Positions 61,436 through 64,000 of a DNA stretch of 64,000 nucleotides are shown piece after piece. Source of the DNA: Aulosira sp. FACHB-615 (GTDB taxonomy: Bacteria; Cyanobacteriota; Cyanobacteriia; Cyanobacteriales; Nostocaceae). Made by a program: the position numbers and the translations under genes. The first letter of the stretch is position 1. Every line of letters starts with the position of its first letter. The notes under the pieces are model-generated. The model saw only the letters and a program-made list of their open reading frames with translations, was not told the origin of the DNA and searched no databases. The stretch lies in the NCBI RefSeq assembly GCF_014698045.1, contig NZ_JACJSE010000032.1, positions 1-64,000 on the forward strand, in the 5' to 3' direction.

Positions 61436-61839
61436 ACCGTTCGTCCTTTTGCGTACTTAATGTCCGTGTTGTTATATATACCTAAGATGCTTATGTGAGT
61501 TTGTCTTAATTTCACCGTGGTGTAGGAAAAAATATAGACAAGACTATTGATAGACGTGAAAATTCACATCCTCAGATTTCATCAAAGCGATTGAGTCACG
61601 CCTTTATATTTTGTACTGGTGATAGTAATCATGACTTCCGTGTGATTACTAAGTTTATCAAGCAGTATTACGAAAATTTACGGTTTATGGCTAAATGTAT
61701 CTCCTGATAGACATTAGTTGTTGGAGAAATAAGATGGCGAATGTTGGTGAGTAATAATTTACTTTACTTATGAGAAATCTAGCAAAAATTGCTGGGCAAA
61801 CTTAAGTCAAGAAGATAACAAGGAGTTGCGTGGCGCTAA
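61436..61839. other. Divergent regulatory region between hmpF and the hmp chemotaxis genes
   Basis: No gene or repeat recognised. A six-codon frame at 61734 with GGAG ahead of it is too short to call. The region should hold promoters for both directions, possibly hormogonium-specific. Confidence 0.5.
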
Positions 61840-63048
61840 ATGCAGGGAAATTTGAATGAAATTGATATTCGCAGTATTTTGCAATTGATTGAGTTAGGCC
61901 AGCGAACTGGGCAACTTTTAGTGGAAGCTGGCTTTCACAAGCAAGATCATCTCAACCTAGATGAGACAATCAGACATCGCCATAGCAAAAATCCCAGAAA
62001 ACAATCATGGTTTGTCTTTTTTCTCAATGGTCAAATTATCTATTGTCAAGCGGGCGATAGTAATTTATCGCGGATTGACGATTATTTACGCCATTACCGA
62101 GTTGAGACAGGACTAGATCAAAAGCACAATACATCACTAGCCACCCAAAATGTCCCAGAGTATGGATATTTATGGACATTATTAGAGCGAAATATAATTA
62201 GCCCCAAGATAGCTCACAGTATTATTCAGCGCCTCGTACAAGAAACTCTGTTTGATTTGTTGAGTTTACACCAAGGTAATTTTATTTTTCGTCAAGGGGC
62301 AGCCCTCGCACCACAACTCACAAGTTTAGAAATTGCGCCCTTGGTCGCCAGAATTACCAAACAAGTCCAGGAATGGAAGCGCCTATACCCACAAATTCAA
62401 TCACCGGAGCAATTACCAGTATTAGTTGATACAGTAGAATTGCGATCCTCCCTACCAGAAGCAACAGTGAATAAACTACAGCATTGGGCGGATGGCAAAA
62501 CATCGCTGCGACAACTAGCGCGTTACCTGAATCGAGATTTATTGACAATTGCGAAGGCGATATATCCTTATGTGCAGCAAGGTTGGTTACAACTAGTGGA
62601 TGCAGCGACAAATCATTTCCAGACATCGATACCAGAGTCAGGGGAAGAAAACCATCGTCCGAGGATTGTTTGCATTGATGATACAACGACGATTTGTGAG
62701 GCTGTGGAGTCAATTTTAAAGTTACATGGTTATGAAGCGATCGCCCTAACTCAGCCCTTAGAAGCCCTGGGACTAGTATTTCAACTCCGACCAGATTTAA
62801 TTTTATGTGACATCGCTATGCCAGAACTTGATGGTTACGAGATTTGCAGTATGCTGCGTCATTCGACAGCATTTCGCTTAGTACCAATTATTATGCTCAC
62901 CGGCAAAGATGGCTTTATCGATCGCGTCAGAGCCAGAATGGTGGGAGCGACAGACTATCTCACAAAACCATTTGATGATTCAGAATTACTTATGCTTATG
63001 GAGAAATATGTTAATTACAAGTCTTTTATGGGAACACCAAAGAAATAG
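61840..63048 (+). CDS. hmpA: PATAN-type (DUF4388) response regulator, HmpA/PilG-like
   Basis: 402 residues. The N-terminal region (about 1-260) is PatA-like: GNLNEIDIRSILQLIELGQRTGQL and WFVFFLNGQIIYCQAGD are the PATAN/DUF4388 motifs. The receiver domain (about 275-398) has D280-D281, Asp324 in LCDIAMP, Thr354 and Lys376. In cyanobacterial pilus systems this first gene acts as one of two output regulators that bind pilus motor factors. Order (PATAN-REC, CheY, CheW) and the divergent hmpF point to the hmp locus, but the tax/pix loci have the same order, so the symbol is provisional. The ribosome site AAGGAG lies rather far, 14 bases from the ATG. Confidence 0.85.
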   Translation: MQGNLNEIDIRSILQLIELGQRTGQLLVEAGFHKQDHLNLDETIRHRHSKNPRKQSWFVFFLNGQIIYCQAGDSNLSRIDDYLRHYRVETGLDQKHNTSLATQNVPEYGYLWTLLERNIISPKIAHSIIQRLVQETLFDLLSLHQGNFIFRQGAALAPQLTSLEIAPLVARITKQVQEWKRLYPQIQSPEQLPVLVDTVELRSSLPEATVNKLQHWADGKTSLRQLARYLNRDLLTIAKAIYPYVQQGWLQLVDAATNHFQTSIPESGEENHRPRIVCIDDTTTICEAVESILKLHGYEAIALTQPLEALGLVFQLRPDLILCDIAMPELDGYEICSMLRHSTAFRLVPIIMLTGKDGFIDRVRARMVGATDYLTKPFDDSELLMLMEKYVNYKSFMGTPKK

Positions 63049-63231
63049 AAGACTTGTTGATTCTATAAAAGATGGGGTAAAAAATGTTATCACAGAATCA
63101 ACTAACCCCATGCCGAATTATTATCTAGTCAATTAGTGAAATAATAGCATAAATTTATACAAGTAATTTTAACGGGGAGTCAGGGAATGTTCCAAAAAGG
63201 AACGTCTACATCAGGAGGTAGATAAACATTT

Positions 63232-63597
63232 ATGAGTACAGTTCTGATTGTGGAAGACAGTCTCGCACAGAGGGAGATGATTATTGACCTCCTGAAAGCC
63301 ACTGGTTTAACAGTTACTTATGCCAGTGACGGAGTAGAAGCGTTGGAGGCCATTCAAACCGCTCCGCCAGACTTGGTGGTATTGGATATTGTCATGCCAC
63401 GGATGAACGGCTACGAAGTGTGTCGGCGGTTAAAATCTGACCCAAAAACCCAAAATGTCCCTGTAGTTATGTGTTCTTCTAAAGGCGAAGAATTTGACCG
63501 CTACTGGGGAATGAAACAGGGGGCGGATGCTTATATCGCCAAACCGTTTCAACCAACAGAGTTGGTAGGAACAGTCAAACAACTCCTGCGAGGATAA
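63232..63597 (+). CDS. hmpB: CheY-like single-domain response regulator, HmpB/PilH-like
   Basis: 121 residues, one receiver domain with E8-D9, phospho-acceptor Asp52 in VLDIVMPRMNGYE, Ser82-Ser83 and Lys104 in IAKPF. It has no DNA-binding part, so it works by protein contact, as a pilus-motor regulator or phosphate sink. AGGAGGT about 12 bases upstream supports the ATG. A small hairpin GTTCC-AAAAA-GGAAC lies just before it (about 63189-63203). It is followed 13 bases later by the CheW gene. Confidence 0.9.
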   Translation: MSTVLIVEDSLAQREMIIDLLKATGLTVTYASDGVEALEAIQTAPPDLVVLDIVMPRMNGYEVCRRLKSDPKTQNVPVVMCSSKGEEFDRYWGMKQGADAYIAKPFQPTELVGTVKQLLRG

Positions 63598-63610
63598 GGA
63601 TGAAAATTAT

Positions 63611-64000
63611 ATGGTGAGCAAACCGGACTTTTTAGGTGGCACTGGTCAAGACCACTTCCGCCCAGAATTACAAGTAGAAAGTCCTGAAGGTGAGTTACAT
63701 TTGCGTTTTTATATTCCCTCGCATCAGGAGTTTGCCCTACCAGCGACTGGTATTCGAGAAGTCTTAGAATTAAGCCCTGATAGAATTACCCCAATTCCTA
63801 ATGCTTCTCCTTTACTTTTGGGTACTCTAAATTTACGAGGTCGAGTAATTTGGGTGGCAGATTTGGGTCAATTTCTGGGCGAAGGTACTGCGCTAAATAC
63901 TGATAGAGCAGAAATTCCAGTAATTGCTATTGAGGAGCAGGAAACAATAGTCGGTTTAGCAGTCGATGAAGTCGGCGGTATGGATTGGCTAGATGTACAA
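63611..64000 (+). CDS. hmpC: CheW-like adaptor, partial at the window end, HmpC/PilI-like
   Basis: The first 130 residues are visible; the gene runs past the right edge. The CheW fold is clear: LRFYIPSHQEFALPATGIREVLEL, ITPIPNASPLLLGTLNLRGRVIWVADLGQFLG and TIVGLAVDEVGGMDWL. CheW joins chemoreceptors to the CheA kinase, so an MCP-type receptor and a CheA gene are expected next. The ATG at 63611 is the first in-frame start; an ATG at 63600 ends after five codons. Confidence 0.92.
   Translation, partial: MVSKPDFLGGTGQDHFRPELQVESPEGELHLRFYIPSHQEFALPATGIREVLELSPDRITPIPNASPLLLGTLNLRGRVIWVADLGQFLGEGTALNTDRAEIPVIAIEEQETIVGLAVDEVGGMDWLDVQ

Noticed and set aside
61734..61754. Six-codon frame with GGAG ahead, upstream of the PATAN-REC gene
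   Set aside because: Too short to judge; no sign of an attenuator or leader-peptide structure around it.

Overview
The window is a stretch of chromosome from a filamentous, probably heterocyst-forming cyanobacterium (Nostoc/Anabaena-like). The evidence is the cyanobacterial gene set (ndhM, a Gap2-type dehydrogenase, ictB, a ferredoxin-dependent nirA/narB pair, a lumenal TLP40-type cyclophilin, the gliding protein HmpF), many HIP1 octamers GCGATCGC (for example at 629-636 and 835-842), and the tandem heptamer/octamer repeats and small palindromic repeats typical of Nostocales. I see no transposase, prophage, CRISPR array, rRNA or tRNA.

Layout. 1-3300: a REC-LuxR response regulator, a small unknown gene and ndhM. 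4271-10628: a signalling block made of a membrane-anchored PP2C phosphatase with a zinc ribbon and a possible degenerate kinase domain, a CHAT peptidase fused to FHA, an acidic unknown protein, and a convergent FHA-PrsW intramembrane protease. This is the best candidate for an undescribed system. 11095-25169: the nitrate assimilation region. The minus-strand operon nirA-nrtA-nrtB-nrtC-nrtD-narB starts behind a textbook NtcA promoter (GTA-N8-TAC, 22 nt, TAACCT at 23088-23047). It is followed by a PsiE-like gene and narM. Divergent from nirA are a Rieske lipoprotein and a HEAT-repeat protein that matches NirB. NarM and NirB are the known partners of NarB and NirA, so uptake, both reductases and both helper proteins sit together; ntcB and cnaT are not here.

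25206-46123: mostly housekeeping genes: proS, accB, efp, thiL, gap2, nadD, murC-murB, an EbfC-type nucleoid protein, an LMW phosphatase, smpB and ictB, mixed with two Uma2 genes, a PlsC-like acyltransferase, an ArsR regulator, a GerMN protein, a second REC-LuxR regulator and a WGxxGxxG small exported protein. 46498-48051: a GAF sensor kinase homologue that has lost the phospho-accepting histidine. 48719-55839: an envelope/exopolysaccharide locus (DegT aminotransferase, cyanoexosortase B and its partner, Wza-type export protein, Wzc-type ATPase). 56038-59646: ccsA, tilS and an NAD-dependent epimerase. 59678-64000: hmpF divergent from a PATAN-REC / CheY / CheW series, the start of the hmp chemotaxis-like system that controls type IV pilus motility; the CheW gene runs off the window.

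Small repeats are a second theme. Tandem repeats lie in frame inside narB, nirA and tilS, and a small palindromic repeat lies in frame inside murB. Short MITE-like elements with AGGACTTACGCA-type ends occur in at least five places, and one copy carries a 27-bp insertion that its sister copy lacks. Four of the five gaps in the nir operon are filled with repeats.
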